This document shows, piece by piece, positions 7,580-15,528 of a DNA stretch of 26,900 bases. Origin of the DNA: JACMJP01 sp046160675. Its GTDB lineage: Bacteria; Bacteroidota; Bacteroidia; Chitinophagales; BACL12. Where the stretch lies: contig JBJXHH010000030.1 in the NCBI GenBank assembly GCA_046160675.1, forward strand, positions 1 through 26,900. The letters are read 5' to 3'. The first letter of the stretch is position 1. Each line of letters begins with the position of its first letter. Made by a program: the position numbers and the translations under genes. The notes under the pieces were generated by a model. It was not told the DNA's origin, did not search any database, and saw nothing but the letters and a program-made list of their open reading frames with translations.

Positions 7580-8086
7580 ATGCGCATTTATCTCATAGGT
7601 TTCATGGGTTGTGGAAAGAGTACGACAGCGAAAAAACTTGCTGCAGAAATGAATGTGCCTGTGATGGATGTAGATAAACGGATAGAAGAGGTGGAAGGAA
7701 AAATTGTAAGTGAAATATTTGCTATGAAGGGGGAGGAGTATTTTCGAAAACTTGAAACCTCTGTATTGCAACATTCAACATTTTTCGACGATGCAATAAT
7801 ATCATGTGGTGGCGGAACACCCTGTTTTTTTGGCAACATGGATTGGATGAAAAAGAACGGGCTTACTGTTTATCTGAAATCTACTCCGGAATTTCTTTTC
7901 AGCAGGCTTGCTTTAAAAAAATACAAACGCCCTCTTATTGCCCACATGAACGATGAGGAGTTATTAAAATTTATTAAGGGTAAATTGCAGGAGAGGGAAA
8001 AATTCTACTTGCAGGCAGATTTGATTTATCAATCTCAAGGTATTGATATTGATGATCTCCTTATCAAGATCCGGAAAAGTTTATAA
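7580..8086 (+). CDS. aroK: Shikimate kinase
   Basis: Phosphorylates shikimate at the 3-hydroxyl with ATP in the pathway to chorismate; a cytosolic monomer of the NMP-kinase fold. The 168-aa length is normal. Visible motifs are the Walker A loop GFMGCGKS (7-14), the substrate-binding VMDVDKRIEE with Asp32, the arginine in EEYFRKLE (about 56), SCGGGTPC (75-82), the lid arginine in KYKRPL (114-119) and QEREKFY (137-143). The ATG at 7580 follows the permease gene by 11 bases and it appears to be the last gene of this transcription unit. Its TAA stop shares the palindrome TTATAA with the stop of the convergent phosphoribosyltransferase gene. Confidence 0.96.
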   Translation: MRIYLIGFMGCGKSTTAKKLAAEMNVPVMDVDKRIEEVEGKIVSEIFAMKGEEYFRKLETSVLQHSTFFDDAIISCGGGTPCFFGNMDWMKKNGLTVYLKSTPEFLFSRLALKKYKRPLIAHMNDEELLKFIKGKLQEREKFYLQADLIYQSQGIDIDDLLIKIRKSL

Positions 8087-8596
8087 GAGGTATATCCCTT
8101 CTTCTCCTTCCTTGCTCAACACCACTTTAATGTGTTCATGAAATGTTGTACTGAGTGACAAACCAACATAATCAGGGCTGACCGGAAAGAGCTTATGTTT
8201 TCTTTCAACCAGAACGGCACAGCGAATTTTTTTAGGTGAAAAACTCAGGAAGGGTTTGATAGCATAGGATAAAGTCTTGCCTGTATTTGAAACATCATCC
8301 ACTAAAATTATTACTTTATTGTCAACATCATGTTCGGTTAAATTCATTTCTACTGGGCTGTCACCCGGATGAGATTTATTCAACTCAATATGTGCAAGTA
8401 GTATTTTTGAAGGTGATATTTGTTTAAGCACATCAAATAGTTTCACGGCGAATGCATATCCCTCTGTGTTTCTGCAAATGCCTGCAAGAATTATTTCGGG
8501 TTCATCATAATTATCTTCAGCTATTTCAAAAGCTATGCGTTTTATCTTTTGCATAACTTTTTCTTTGGTCTCTACCTGTGTTATATTTTCTTCCAT
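8081..8596 (-). CDS. PyrR-like phosphoribosyltransferase
   Basis: A 171-aa type I phosphoribosyltransferase. The PRPP-binding loop is VIILVDDVSNTGKTL (95-109) and the later VERKHKLFPVSPDYVGLSL stretch (130-148) is like the PyrR family, whose members are uracil phosphoribosyltransferases and in some phyla RNA-binding regulators of the pyr operon. An N-terminal extension of about 15 residues precedes the domain. Its ATG follows the protease stop by a single base (TAAAATG), so it would be translated from the protease mRNA. No pyr genes or attenuator are nearby, so a regulatory role is not supported here; the substrate base (uracil, hypoxanthine or another) cannot be told from sequence. Confidence 0.82.
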   Translation of the reverse strand: MEENITQVETKEKVMQKIKRIAFEIAEDNYDEPEIILAGICRNTEGYAFAVKLFDVLKQISPSKILLAHIELNKSHPGDSPVEMNLTEHDVDNKVIILVDDVSNTGKTLSYAIKPFLSFSPKKIRCAVLVERKHKLFPVSPDYVGLSLSTTFHEHIKVVLSKEGEEGIYLL

Positions 8597-8597
8597 T

Positions 8598-11090
8598 TTA
8601 CCTGGTAATAACTATTTGTTTTGAAAGAGATGAGGCAGGTTCAGTAATTACTAAAGTATACATGCCGTTTGCAAACTTAGTTACATCAGTTGTAAAAATA
8701 TCACGGTAAGTGCCAACAAATGTTTTAGTGTAATAATGTGATTCTCCCATCATGTTGAGTATTTCAATCGTATAAACTCCGGGTTGGAGCCCATCTATAT
8801 TTAGGGTTGTATTTGCAGGATTCGGATAAATATTGACCAATGTTTCAGTTACGGAAAAATCTTTTAAAGCGGGCGTAGTAAAAAATATTTCATCACTCCA
8901 GCCAGATAACCCAAAAGTTTCGCATTTTGCCCGTACCCGACAGCTATAAGTTGTGCTTGGCGACAACCCATTCAATATTTTTTTGTTGGTGAAGGTTGAT
9001 TTCTTTTTTACTTCCAAAGTGGTTAAATTTTTATACTGAACCTGGTACCCGGTTGCATTGGGAATTACATCCCATTCAGAAAATGCTGATGAAGGAGAAA
9101 TTGCCGGAATCATTAAGTTTTGAGGTGGATTTTCATAATCATCTGCACTGCAGCCCCAAGGACCTGTTAGTGTTCTAAAAACATCAAGCTTTCCATGTCC
9201 CCACCGATTATCTGGTAATGCGGATCCTGTGAAGCTGTCTTTTCTTGCTGCTTCCAATATCGCTGCTTTTATATCTTCATGTGTTGCGATAGGATTTTTT
9301 TGTAAATACAGTGCAACCGCTCCTGTTACACATGGAGAAGCGAACGAGGTTCCGTTTTGAAGAAAATGCTGCCCATCTTCGGATATGTAATCTGCCACTC
9401 CAAGGTCAATGAGCCAACTTGTTACTATACTTGACCCGGAAGAAAGAACCCTTGCACCTGTTGCAGTAATATCGGGTTTTATCCGATTATCCCTGGTTGG
9501 TCCTTGTGAAGAAGAGTAGAAAAGCTGACCTACTGTATCAATCAAAGGCGGATATACACCGTAATAATTAGTCATCGTATCACGGTTGACATAACTTCCA
9601 ACAGTTATCACCTCCTCTAAACACTGCCAGTTGCTTACGATTGTTTGGGAAGTATTAGGTGCCTGGTAGTTTACTATATCTGGCAATGTTAATGCATCAG
9701 GGAGTGTTGTAACATAATTTGAATACCCAGTAAAACCTTCAGTACTCCAGATATCAAATTTCCCGTTTCCACTTGTTGTAAAACGCCAATAATGTGCAGG
9801 GTTTACAGGTGTGATATATACCTCAAGGAAGTAAGTACCATTAACAAGTTGAGCAGCTGTCTGCACTGTTCCTGTGAAAGTAGCGCCATCATAAACATCG
9901 AAAAAAGTTTCGTCAAACATTCCTCCACTCAATGTATAATCAGTTAGAATATTGTAAATTGGTGTTGTGCCTTTTGAGGAATAATCTGAGGGGTCATCAG
10001 CGCTTATTGAAAAGTTAACTCCTGCAAAGTCACTACTATCAGCCCAAACTTGAAAATAAACTGCGTTGAGATAAGAAAGTTTTTTAAACCAGGTAAATTG
10101 CGGAGTAGTTTCTACATCATAGCCAACATGAATTTTTGCATTTCCACCATTACCTGCTGCAGATACAACTGCCCGCCCAGGCTGTGCAGTAATAAGTTCC
10201 GCTATAGCCTGAGAAGTAATATCCTGTCCATCATGGGAACCTGCATAGCTTCCGAAGCTTGTATTGATAACACAGGGTTTTCCCAATTCATCAGCTTTTT
10301 CAAAAACATAAGCAATGGCATCAACAGTGTTTGACAAAAATTCTGCACCAAAATCCATTGAAACAAAAATCAGGTCTGCATTGGGTGCAACCCCCCTGTA
10401 ATTACCCGTAGCATTACCACTACCAGCTGCTGTGCCGGCTACACCGGTACCATGGCTATAATACACATCAATATCTGAATGATCACAGGTGCCGTTTGCA
10501 ATCGCAGTGCTGTCACATTCATTTCCATAATCAAAAGATGCGGGATATGTTCCGTCTGTATTTTGATCCCACAAATATTTTATCCTGGTATTACCTGATG
10601 AGTCAGTAAAATCGCCATGCGAATAATTAAAAGGGGCGTCTATTATTCCTACTATTACACCACTTCCGTCATATCCTTGTTCCAAGGGCCACATTCCAAA
10701 GTATGCAGAGTCAACATTATTTTGTTTAACCATTACATCATTCAGGGGCGTTATTTTTCCGGTTGGGCAATCTATCCAGTAAACAAAGTCTTTTCCATTT
10801 AGAATCCCGATGATGCTTTCGTTTACGGATGCTGAAATGATAGTTTTGGTTTTAAATTTTACAATGCCTTGGTTTTCAGTAATAAGTTTTTCAGCCAGAG
10901 CTACATCCGCCCTGATTAAAACAGGTATGAAGCCGTTAGTTCTTGCTGCATTACCAGGGTCCTTAAGAACTTTATTCAGGCTTATTGATATTTTATTGGT
11001 ATTGGATTGTGAGAAACTATCATGTATGGAAAACAAGAATGTTGATATGATAATAGTTGCCTTCAGGAAATGCGAAAGTTGAGCCTGCAT
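8598..11090 (-). CDS. T9SS-secreted subtilisin-like (S8) serine protease
   Basis: An 830-aa exported protease. It has a signal peptide (1-28, cleavage after SFSQ) and an N-terminal region to about 120. The S8 catalytic domain carries Asp151 (IIDAPFN, replacing the usual DTGI), His213 (SHGTGVAG), the oxyanion Asn in SAAGNGG (310-316) and Ser582 (NGTSFASP). Between about 325 and 490 there is a large insert, as in many Bacteroidota subtilisins. A fibronectin type III domain follows (about 655-740), then a type A T9SS sorting domain (about 750-830) starting at NIYPNPANTTLNI and ending with GMYTLVITEP and KQIVITR. The protein should cross the outer membrane and be cell-attached or released. All triad residues are present, so it is probably active; the target is unknown. 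Confidence 0.95.
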   Translation of the reverse strand: MQAQLSHFLKATIIISTFLFSIHDSFSQSNTNKISISLNKVLKDPGNAARTNGFIPVLIRADVALAEKLITENQGIVKFKTKTIISASVNESIIGILNGKDFVYWIDCPTGKITPLNDVMVKQNNVDSAYFGMWPLEQGYDGSGVIVGIIDAPFNYSHGDFTDSSGNTRIKYLWDQNTDGTYPASFDYGNECDSTAIANGTCDHSDIDVYYSHGTGVAGTAAGSGNATGNYRGVAPNADLIFVSMDFGAEFLSNTVDAIAYVFEKADELGKPCVINTSFGSYAGSHDGQDITSQAIAELITAQPGRAVVSAAGNGGNAKIHVGYDVETTPQFTWFKKLSYLNAVYFQVWADSSDFAGVNFSISADDPSDYSSKGTTPIYNILTDYTLSGGMFDETFFDVYDGATFTGTVQTAAQLVNGTYFLEVYITPVNPAHYWRFTTSGNGKFDIWSTEGFTGYSNYVTTLPDALTLPDIVNYQAPNTSQTIVSNWQCLEEVITVGSYVNRDTMTNYYGVYPPLIDTVGQLFYSSSQGPTRDNRIKPDITATGARVLSSGSSIVTSWLIDLGVADYISEDGQHFLQNGTSFASPCVTGAVALYLQKNPIATHEDIKAAILEAARKDSFTGSALPDNRWGHGKLDVFRTLTGPWGCSADDYENPPQNLMIPAISPSSAFSEWDVIPNATGYQVQYKNLTTLEVKKKSTFTNKKILNGLSPSTTYSCRVRAKCETFGLSGWSDEIFFTTPALKDFSVTETLVNIYPNPANTTLNIDGLQPGVYTIEILNMMGESHYYTKTFVGTYRDIFTTDVTKFANGMYTLVITEPASSLSKQIVITR

Positions 11091-11120
11091 GTATGTTAGT
11101 ATTTAATGTGGTAAAGCTGT

Positions 11121-11150
11121 TTTGAACTCTTAAAATTACTGCTAAATTAG
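11121..11150 (+). promoter_or_regulatory. Promoter of the iron-sulfur gene pair
   Basis: TTTG at 11121-11124 and TAAATTAG at 11143-11150 are separated by 18 bases, the same spacing as the promoter at 1965. The -7 box departs from TAnnTTTG at one position. It lies inside the 13-base palindrome TGCTAAATTAGCA (11140-11152), 18 bases before the ATG at 11169. Confidence 0.55.
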
Positions 11151-11168
11151 CAACTGTTTCTAAAAGCT

Positions 11169-12485
11169 ATGCACCTCATTCCACAGTTGATATTTGTATT
11201 GATATTCAGCGCAGCAGTATACGTTGCATGGGGTAAATACATGACGATAAGGAGAAATATCTTGCTCGGACAAAAGGAAGACCTGACTGATAACAAAGCG
11301 CTTAGGTGGAAGTACATGATTTTATTTGCTTTAGGGCAAAAAAAAATGTTCAGGAATTTTATTCCCGCCTTCTTTCATTTATTTATTTATGTCGGTTTTG
11401 TGATTGTCAATGTTGAAGTGCTGGAGATTGTTATTGATGGTGTATTCGGCACACACAGATTTTTTGCCCCCTACCTGGGCGGTTTTTACACTTTTCTTAT
11501 CTCATTTATTGAAATTTTATCTTTCCTTGCACTCATAGCCACTTTCATTTTCATTGCAAGAAGAAACATTTTAAAAGTAAAACGATTTACACAACCTGAA
11601 TTGAAAGGTTGGCCTTTTCAAGACGCAAATTTTATCTTACTCATGGAAGTCATTTTAGTAACAGCGATTTTAATGATGAACGCAACAGATTATCAGCTGC
11701 AAATGCGGAATGCTGAACATTATGCGCAAACCGGCAAACTTCTAATTTCACAATTTACTGGAAACATGTTTTCAGGCATAGGAACTGATAATCTGATTTT
11801 TCTGGAAAGGTTTTTCTGGTGGGCACATATAATAGGGATCTTATTTTTCCTGAGTTATATTCCACACTCAAAACACCTGCATATTTTTCTTGCATTCCCG
11901 AATAGTTATTACATGAGGCTTGAAGAAAAAGGGAAAATGCAAAATATGCCTGTAGTGATGAATGAAGTGAAAACAATACTTGATCCTACAGCACAAACAA
12001 TAGCAGTTGATAACCCGCCGAAAAGTTTTGGTGCAAAGGATGTAACAGACCTTACCTGGAAGCATTTAATGGATGCTTATTCCTGTACTGAATGCGGGCG
12101 ATGCACGGCAGCATGCCCCGCAAACCTGACAGGAAAAAAGCTTTCTCCAAGGAAAATTATGATGGATACAAGAGACCGGTTGGAAGAAGTAGGAAAAAAT
12201 GTTTTAAAGCACGGAAAAGAATTTTCTGATGGCAAAAGCTTACTGGGGGATTATATTACATCTGAAGAGATCAGGGCTTGTACAAGTTGTAATGCCTGTG
12301 TAGAAGAATGCCCTGTGAATATAAACCCACTTTCCATCATCCTCGAGTTGAGAAGATATGCGGTGATGGAACAAAGTGATGCACCAGCTTCATGGAATAC
12401 AATGTTTAACAACATGGAAAATAATCAAAGCCCGTGGCAATTCAATCCGTTGGACAGAGCAAATTGGGTAGAAGAAGTTAAGTAG
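11169..12485 (+). CDS. Membrane-bound iron-sulfur electron-transfer protein (NarI/HdrE-like plus two 4Fe-4S)
   Basis: A 438-aa inner-membrane protein. The N-terminal half has helices near 5-22, 66-88, 103-131, 154-170 and 212-236 and resembles the haem b subunit fold of NarI/HdrE; candidate haem ligands are His70, His220 and His233. The C-terminal half holds two 4Fe-4S motifs: Cys306/309/312 with Cys316 (CTECGRCTAACPA) and Cys371/374/377 with Cys381 (CTSCNACVEECPV). This is the quinol-to-cytosol wiring seen in heterodisulfide reductase-like and GlpC/LutB-like complexes. It is followed after 23 bases by a CCG-domain protein that should be its partner. The electron donor and acceptor are unknown; quinone linkage is inferred from the fold. 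Confidence 0.85.
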   Translation: MHLIPQLIFVLIFSAAVYVAWGKYMTIRRNILLGQKEDLTDNKALRWKYMILFALGQKKMFRNFIPAFFHLFIYVGFVIVNVEVLEIVIDGVFGTHRFFAPYLGGFYTFLISFIEILSFLALIATFIFIARRNILKVKRFTQPELKGWPFQDANFILLMEVILVTAILMMNATDYQLQMRNAEHYAQTGKLLISQFTGNMFSGIGTDNLIFLERFFWWAHIIGILFFLSYIPHSKHLHIFLAFPNSYYMRLEEKGKMQNMPVVMNEVKTILDPTAQTIAVDNPPKSFGAKDVTDLTWKHLMDAYSCTECGRCTAACPANLTGKKLSPRKIMMDTRDRLEEVGKNVLKHGKEFSDGKSLLGDYITSEEIRACTSCNACVEECPVNINPLSIILELRRYAVMEQSDAPASWNTMFNNMENNQSPWQFNPLDRANWVEEVK

Positions 12486-12508
12486 GCAAAAATGAATAAA
12501 TATGCAAA

Positions 12509-13303
12509 ATGAGTGAGTTAGGGACAATAAAAACCGTAGCAGAATTATTTGCAAATGGCGCATCCCCCGAAGTATTGTTTTGGGTGGGATGTGCAGGCAG
12601 TTTTGATGACAGGGCTAAAAAAATAACAGGTGCATTTGTAAAAATATTAAACAGTCTTGATATAAAATTCGCTGTGTTGGGGACGGAAGAAAGTTGTACA
12701 GGTGATCCTGCGAGGAGGGCTGGGAATGAATTTTTATTTCAAATGCTTGCGCAAAACAATATCGCCATACTTAATGGCTATGGTATAAAAAAAATTGTAA
12801 CCACCTGTCCGCATTGCTTTAATATCATTAAAAATGAATACCCGGCACTAGGGGGAAACTATGAAGTGCTTCATCACACCTCATTCTTACAACAAATGAT
12901 AAATGAAGGAAAATTGAAAGTGGACGGAGGGAGTTTTCACGGAAAAAGAATAACTTACCATGATAGCTGTTATTTAGGTAGAGCAAACAATATTTATGAA
13001 GCGCCAAGGAAAGTGTTGGAAACATTAGATGCAGAACTTGTTGAGATGAAAAGCTGCAAGAGCAGGGGGCTTTGTTGTGGTGCCGGAGGAGCGCAAATGT
13101 TTAAAGAAGCCGAAGCGGGTTTGATGGAAGTAAATGTTTTGAGAACAGAGCAAGCTTTAGAGGTAAAACCTGATATTATAGCATCTGCCTGCCCATTTTG
13201 TATGACTATGATGACAGATGGAGTGAAGGCAAAAAATAAAGAAGAGGATGTAAAAGTGTATGATGTAGCTGAGTTGGTGGCTATGAGCTGTGATTTGATT
13301 TGA
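12509..13303 (+). CDS. CCG-domain (Fe-S) oxidoreductase subunit, HdrB/GlpC/LutA-like
   Basis: A 264-aa cytosolic protein with two cysteine-rich CCG domains. Domain 1 has FWVGCAGSFDDR (Cys28), Cys63 and TTCPHC (98-103). Domain 2 has TYHDSCYLGR (Cys154), GLCCGAGG (Cys189-Cys190) and ACPFC (227-231). Such paired domains bind the unusual non-cubane clusters of HdrB or bridge clusters in LutA, GlpC and succinate:quinone reductase type E. The ATG at 12509 is the first in this frame after the upstream stop. Together with the preceding membrane protein it forms a split HdrDE-like module; in HdrD both parts are fused. No flavoprotein or lactate/glycerol dehydrogenase gene lies beside it, so its physiological substrate is not indicated. 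Confidence 0.88.
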   Translation: MSELGTIKTVAELFANGASPEVLFWVGCAGSFDDRAKKITGAFVKILNSLDIKFAVLGTEESCTGDPARRAGNEFLFQMLAQNNIAILNGYGIKKIVTTCPHCFNIIKNEYPALGGNYEVLHHTSFLQQMINEGKLKVDGGSFHGKRITYHDSCYLGRANNIYEAPRKVLETLDAELVEMKSCKSRGLCCGAGGAQMFKEAEAGLMEVNVLRTEQALEVKPDIIASACPFCMTMMTDGVKAKNKEEDVKVYDVAELVAMSCDLI

Positions 13304-13307
13304 GACT

Positions 13308-13538
13308 ATGAAATATACTAACTCTTAAAAACTTGAAATTTACAAATGGTGGGAACGAAAGAGATTAGTATATAACATTGGAATCTTTTTTTCTAACTTG
13401 ATTGCATATTTTATTTACCTTTACTTACCTCCGTTTTGGGATATTGAGGAAACATATTTGAATATGATCTTTAGAGTGATCATATTTATAGTTAGCGTAT
13501 CTGTTTTTAATATTCTATTGTTTTATATCCAATGTTAG
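13308..13538 (+). pseudogene. Remnant of a small two-helix membrane protein with in-frame stop
   Basis: Reading from the ATG at 13308 gives MKYTNS and then TAA (13326-13328); the same frame then stays open for 69 codons to TAG at 13536. This stretch looks like real protein: KLEIYKWWERKRLVYN, followed by two hydrophobic segments (13371-13427, and about 13458-13529) separated by a loop rich in aromatics and acids (LPPFWDIEETYLN). The charged, Trp-rich start resembles small uncharacterised Bacteroidota membrane proteins that begin with a similar E-KWWE-KR motif. There is no ATG, GTG or TTG between the stop and the conserved start. A nonsense mutation, perhaps with a truncated C-terminus, is the simplest reading; a sequencing error at 13326 or stop readthrough would be alternatives. 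Confidence 0.55.
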
Positions 13539-13684
13539 ATATCTTATTGAATAAAACAAATAATATTAATTTCAGGAAGCAATTTTATAGGATTGTATTT
13601 ATATAAACATGTTTAATGCCTTTTTTTATTTTTAATTTTTCTTTTCATTGAAAGTTATCTTAACAAGCATAATTAATTAATTCT
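13539..13684. other. AT-rich spacer without recognisable gene
   Basis: Together with the remnant before it this forms a 381-base stretch (13304-13684) without an intact gene. This part is very rich in A and T, with stops in all frames. I saw no tRNA, hairpin terminator or full promoter consensus; a poor -7 like TATCTTAA at 13656-13663 lies 22 bases before the next ATG. Confidence 0.6.
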
Positions 13685-14155
13685 ATGAATACCTTTCCTC
13701 CTCAATCAAAGCTATGGATTTATCAATCATCAAGGCCTTTTAATGAAAATGAGATAGAGTCGCTGAATAATAAGTTATCAGTTTTTTCTGAAGAATGGAG
13801 TGCTCATAACCAGCAACTAAAAGCTGCTGGAAAGGTGATTGAAGATAGGTTTATTTTGCTGATGGTGGATGAATCACGAAATAATGCAAGCGGTTGTTCA
13901 ATAGATAAGTCTGTACAATTCCTGAAAAACGTCGAGCAAGATTTGAATATTGATTTGTTCAACCGAATGCTTGTTAGTTTTAAAAGTAATGATGCTATTG
14001 AAACGGTTGAAATTTCAAACATCAGAATGCTCCTGGAGGAAGGCAAAATAACAGAAAACACCCTTTTTTATAATACGTTAGTGCAAACAAAACGAGAACT
14101 CGATGAGCGATTTCTTATTCAGTTAAACAATAGTTGGTTAAAACAATTCGTTTAG
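13685..14155 (+). CDS. Conserved Bacteroidota protein (often mislabelled ABC transporter ATPase)
   Basis: A 156-aa soluble protein without signal peptide or membrane helix. Recognisable conserved parts are LWIYQSSRPFNENEIE (10-25), the WSAHNQQLKAAG stretch (38-49), RFILLMVDE (55-63), ASGCSIDKSVQFLK (68-81) and the FNRMLVSF segment. This family occurs across Bacteroidota at about 155-165 aa and is commonly annotated as an ABC transporter ATPase, but it has no Walker A (GxxGxGK[ST]) or ABC signature, so that name is not supported. The conserved Cys in the SGCSIDKS motif may be functional. It stands alone, with a spacer on its 5' side and an 83-base gap after it. The function is unknown. Confidence 0.75.
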   Translation: MNTFPPQSKLWIYQSSRPFNENEIESLNNKLSVFSEEWSAHNQQLKAAGKVIEDRFILLMVDESRNNASGCSIDKSVQFLKNVEQDLNIDLFNRMLVSFKSNDAIETVEISNIRMLLEEGKITENTLFYNTLVQTKRELDERFLIQLNNSWLKQFV

Positions 14156-14238
14156 AGGCACGGTTCAAGGGAGATAAACCAAAAAGCCTCTATGTAACCT
14201 TTATGTAACTTACACATCATACTTTAAATTCAATACTT

Positions 14239-15525
14239 ATGTTTTCTTTCAAAAACTATATTTTTGTTGCATTCATAGTGATGAACATGAAAACCTACTC
14301 ACAGGTAACGTCAAGTGATTCACTACAAAAGGATTACCTGAATGTATACCTTGATGGCGCTAATTTTTATCAAGAGTATATTAAACAAAATGTAACTTTT
14401 ATCAACTATGTGAGGGACAGATTTGATGCTCAGGTACATTTAATCATTACCCAGCAGCAAACCGGTAGTGGTGGAACTGAGTTCACTTTGTTTTACATAG
14501 GACAGCAGGATTTTGCCGGAAAGAACGACACAATAAGACATATTGCAAATTCAATTAGTACGGAAGATGAAACAAGGGCCGGGCTCGTCCAAAAAATGAA
14601 AATGGGATTGCTTGCGTTTATCGCAAAACTACCCAATGCTACTGCAGTGGAAATCAATTTTACCCAAGCAAATGAAGATGCAATGGATAGGGAAGAAGAA
14701 GATAAATGGAATAACTGGGTTTTTTCCATCAGCGGTAGCGGAAATGCCAGCATTGAAAATTCATACAAGTACTATTATTACGGTGGGAATATTTCTGCAA
14801 ATAAAGTAACGGACGATTGGAAAATAAATTTAAATGGAGGTATAAACAGCAATAATTCTAAGTTTATTTTCGGCGAAGAAGTAGGAGATACCATAATTTC
14901 CAAAAATAATTCTGCCTATGGAAATTTTACTATTGTAAAAAGTCTCGGAGAACATTTGAGTGCAGGTTTTGATTCTTATTATAATAACAGCACATACAGC
15001 AATTACGATAATAACATCATTTTTGCACCTGCAGTTGAATACGATATCTTTCCCTATTCAGAGTCTACATCAAAACTATTATCATTTTTTTATAGGGTGC
15101 GAGGGCAATACAGTGATTATACAGATACAACGATATATGATAAGACTTCGGAACTATTATTCAGCCAGGCAATGGATGTTTCACTTTCGCTCACACAAAA
15201 ATGGGGCTCTGTATCCACTGGGGTGGGTGGGGCGCATTATTTTCATGATTTCAGTAAAAACAGTTTGAATTTTTTTGGAAATTTGAACTGGCGCATCTAT
15301 GAGGGCCTTTCAATTGGGGGCTTCTTTTCATATAACATCATCCATGATCAACTTAACTTACCTAAGTCAGGTGCAAGCGATGAAGATATTTTATTACAAC
15401 AAAAAGAGCTGGCTAAAAGCTACAGCCTTTACGGGTTTTTCAGGGTTACCTATTCTTTCGGCAGCATTTATAACAATGTAGTAAATCCAAGGTTTGAAAC
15501 AGGAAGTTATTCTTTCTATTTCTGA
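14239..15525 (+). CDS. Exported outer-membrane beta-barrel protein with N-terminal alpha/beta domain
   Basis: A 428-aa exported protein: a signal peptide (1-22, ending KTYSQ) and then two parts. Residues about 30-150 form an alpha/beta domain containing VYLDGANFYQEYIKQNVTFI, then NYVRDRFDAQVHLIITQQQT and GSGGTEFTLFYIG; the same INYVRDR...VH.L.T...TGSGG...FTL..IG pattern occurs in exported proteins of Bacteroidota and other Gram-negative phyla, sometimes labelled DUF481-like. Residues about 158-428 show regular alternating aromatic strands (NWVFSISGSG, KINLNGGIN, LSAGFDSYYNN, FRVTYSF) and end SYSFYF, a terminal aromatic as expected for an outer-membrane barrel. The next gene is convergent, three bases away. 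The ligand and role are unknown. Confidence 0.75.
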   Translation: MFSFKNYIFVAFIVMNMKTYSQVTSSDSLQKDYLNVYLDGANFYQEYIKQNVTFINYVRDRFDAQVHLIITQQQTGSGGTEFTLFYIGQQDFAGKNDTIRHIANSISTEDETRAGLVQKMKMGLLAFIAKLPNATAVEINFTQANEDAMDREEEDKWNNWVFSISGSGNASIENSYKYYYYGGNISANKVTDDWKINLNGGINSNNSKFIFGEEVGDTIISKNNSAYGNFTIVKSLGEHLSAGFDSYYNNSTYSNYDNNIIFAPAVEYDIFPYSESTSKLLSFFYRVRGQYSDYTDTTIYDKTSELLFSQAMDVSLSLTQKWGSVSTGVGGAHYFHDFSKNSLNFFGNLNWRIYEGLSIGGFFSYNIIHDQLNLPKSGASDEDILLQQKELAKSYSLYGFFRVTYSFGSIYNNVVNPRFETGSYSFYF

Positions 15526-15528
15526 AAG

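Noticed and set aside
13685..14155. ABC transporter ATPase as a name for the 156-aa protein
   Set aside because: The family is often labelled so, but there is no Walker A, Walker B or LSGGQ motif.
14190..14209. Direct repeat ATGTAAC twice before the 14239 gene
   Set aside because: Two 7-base copies in AT-rich DNA are not significant, and no promoter pattern goes with them.
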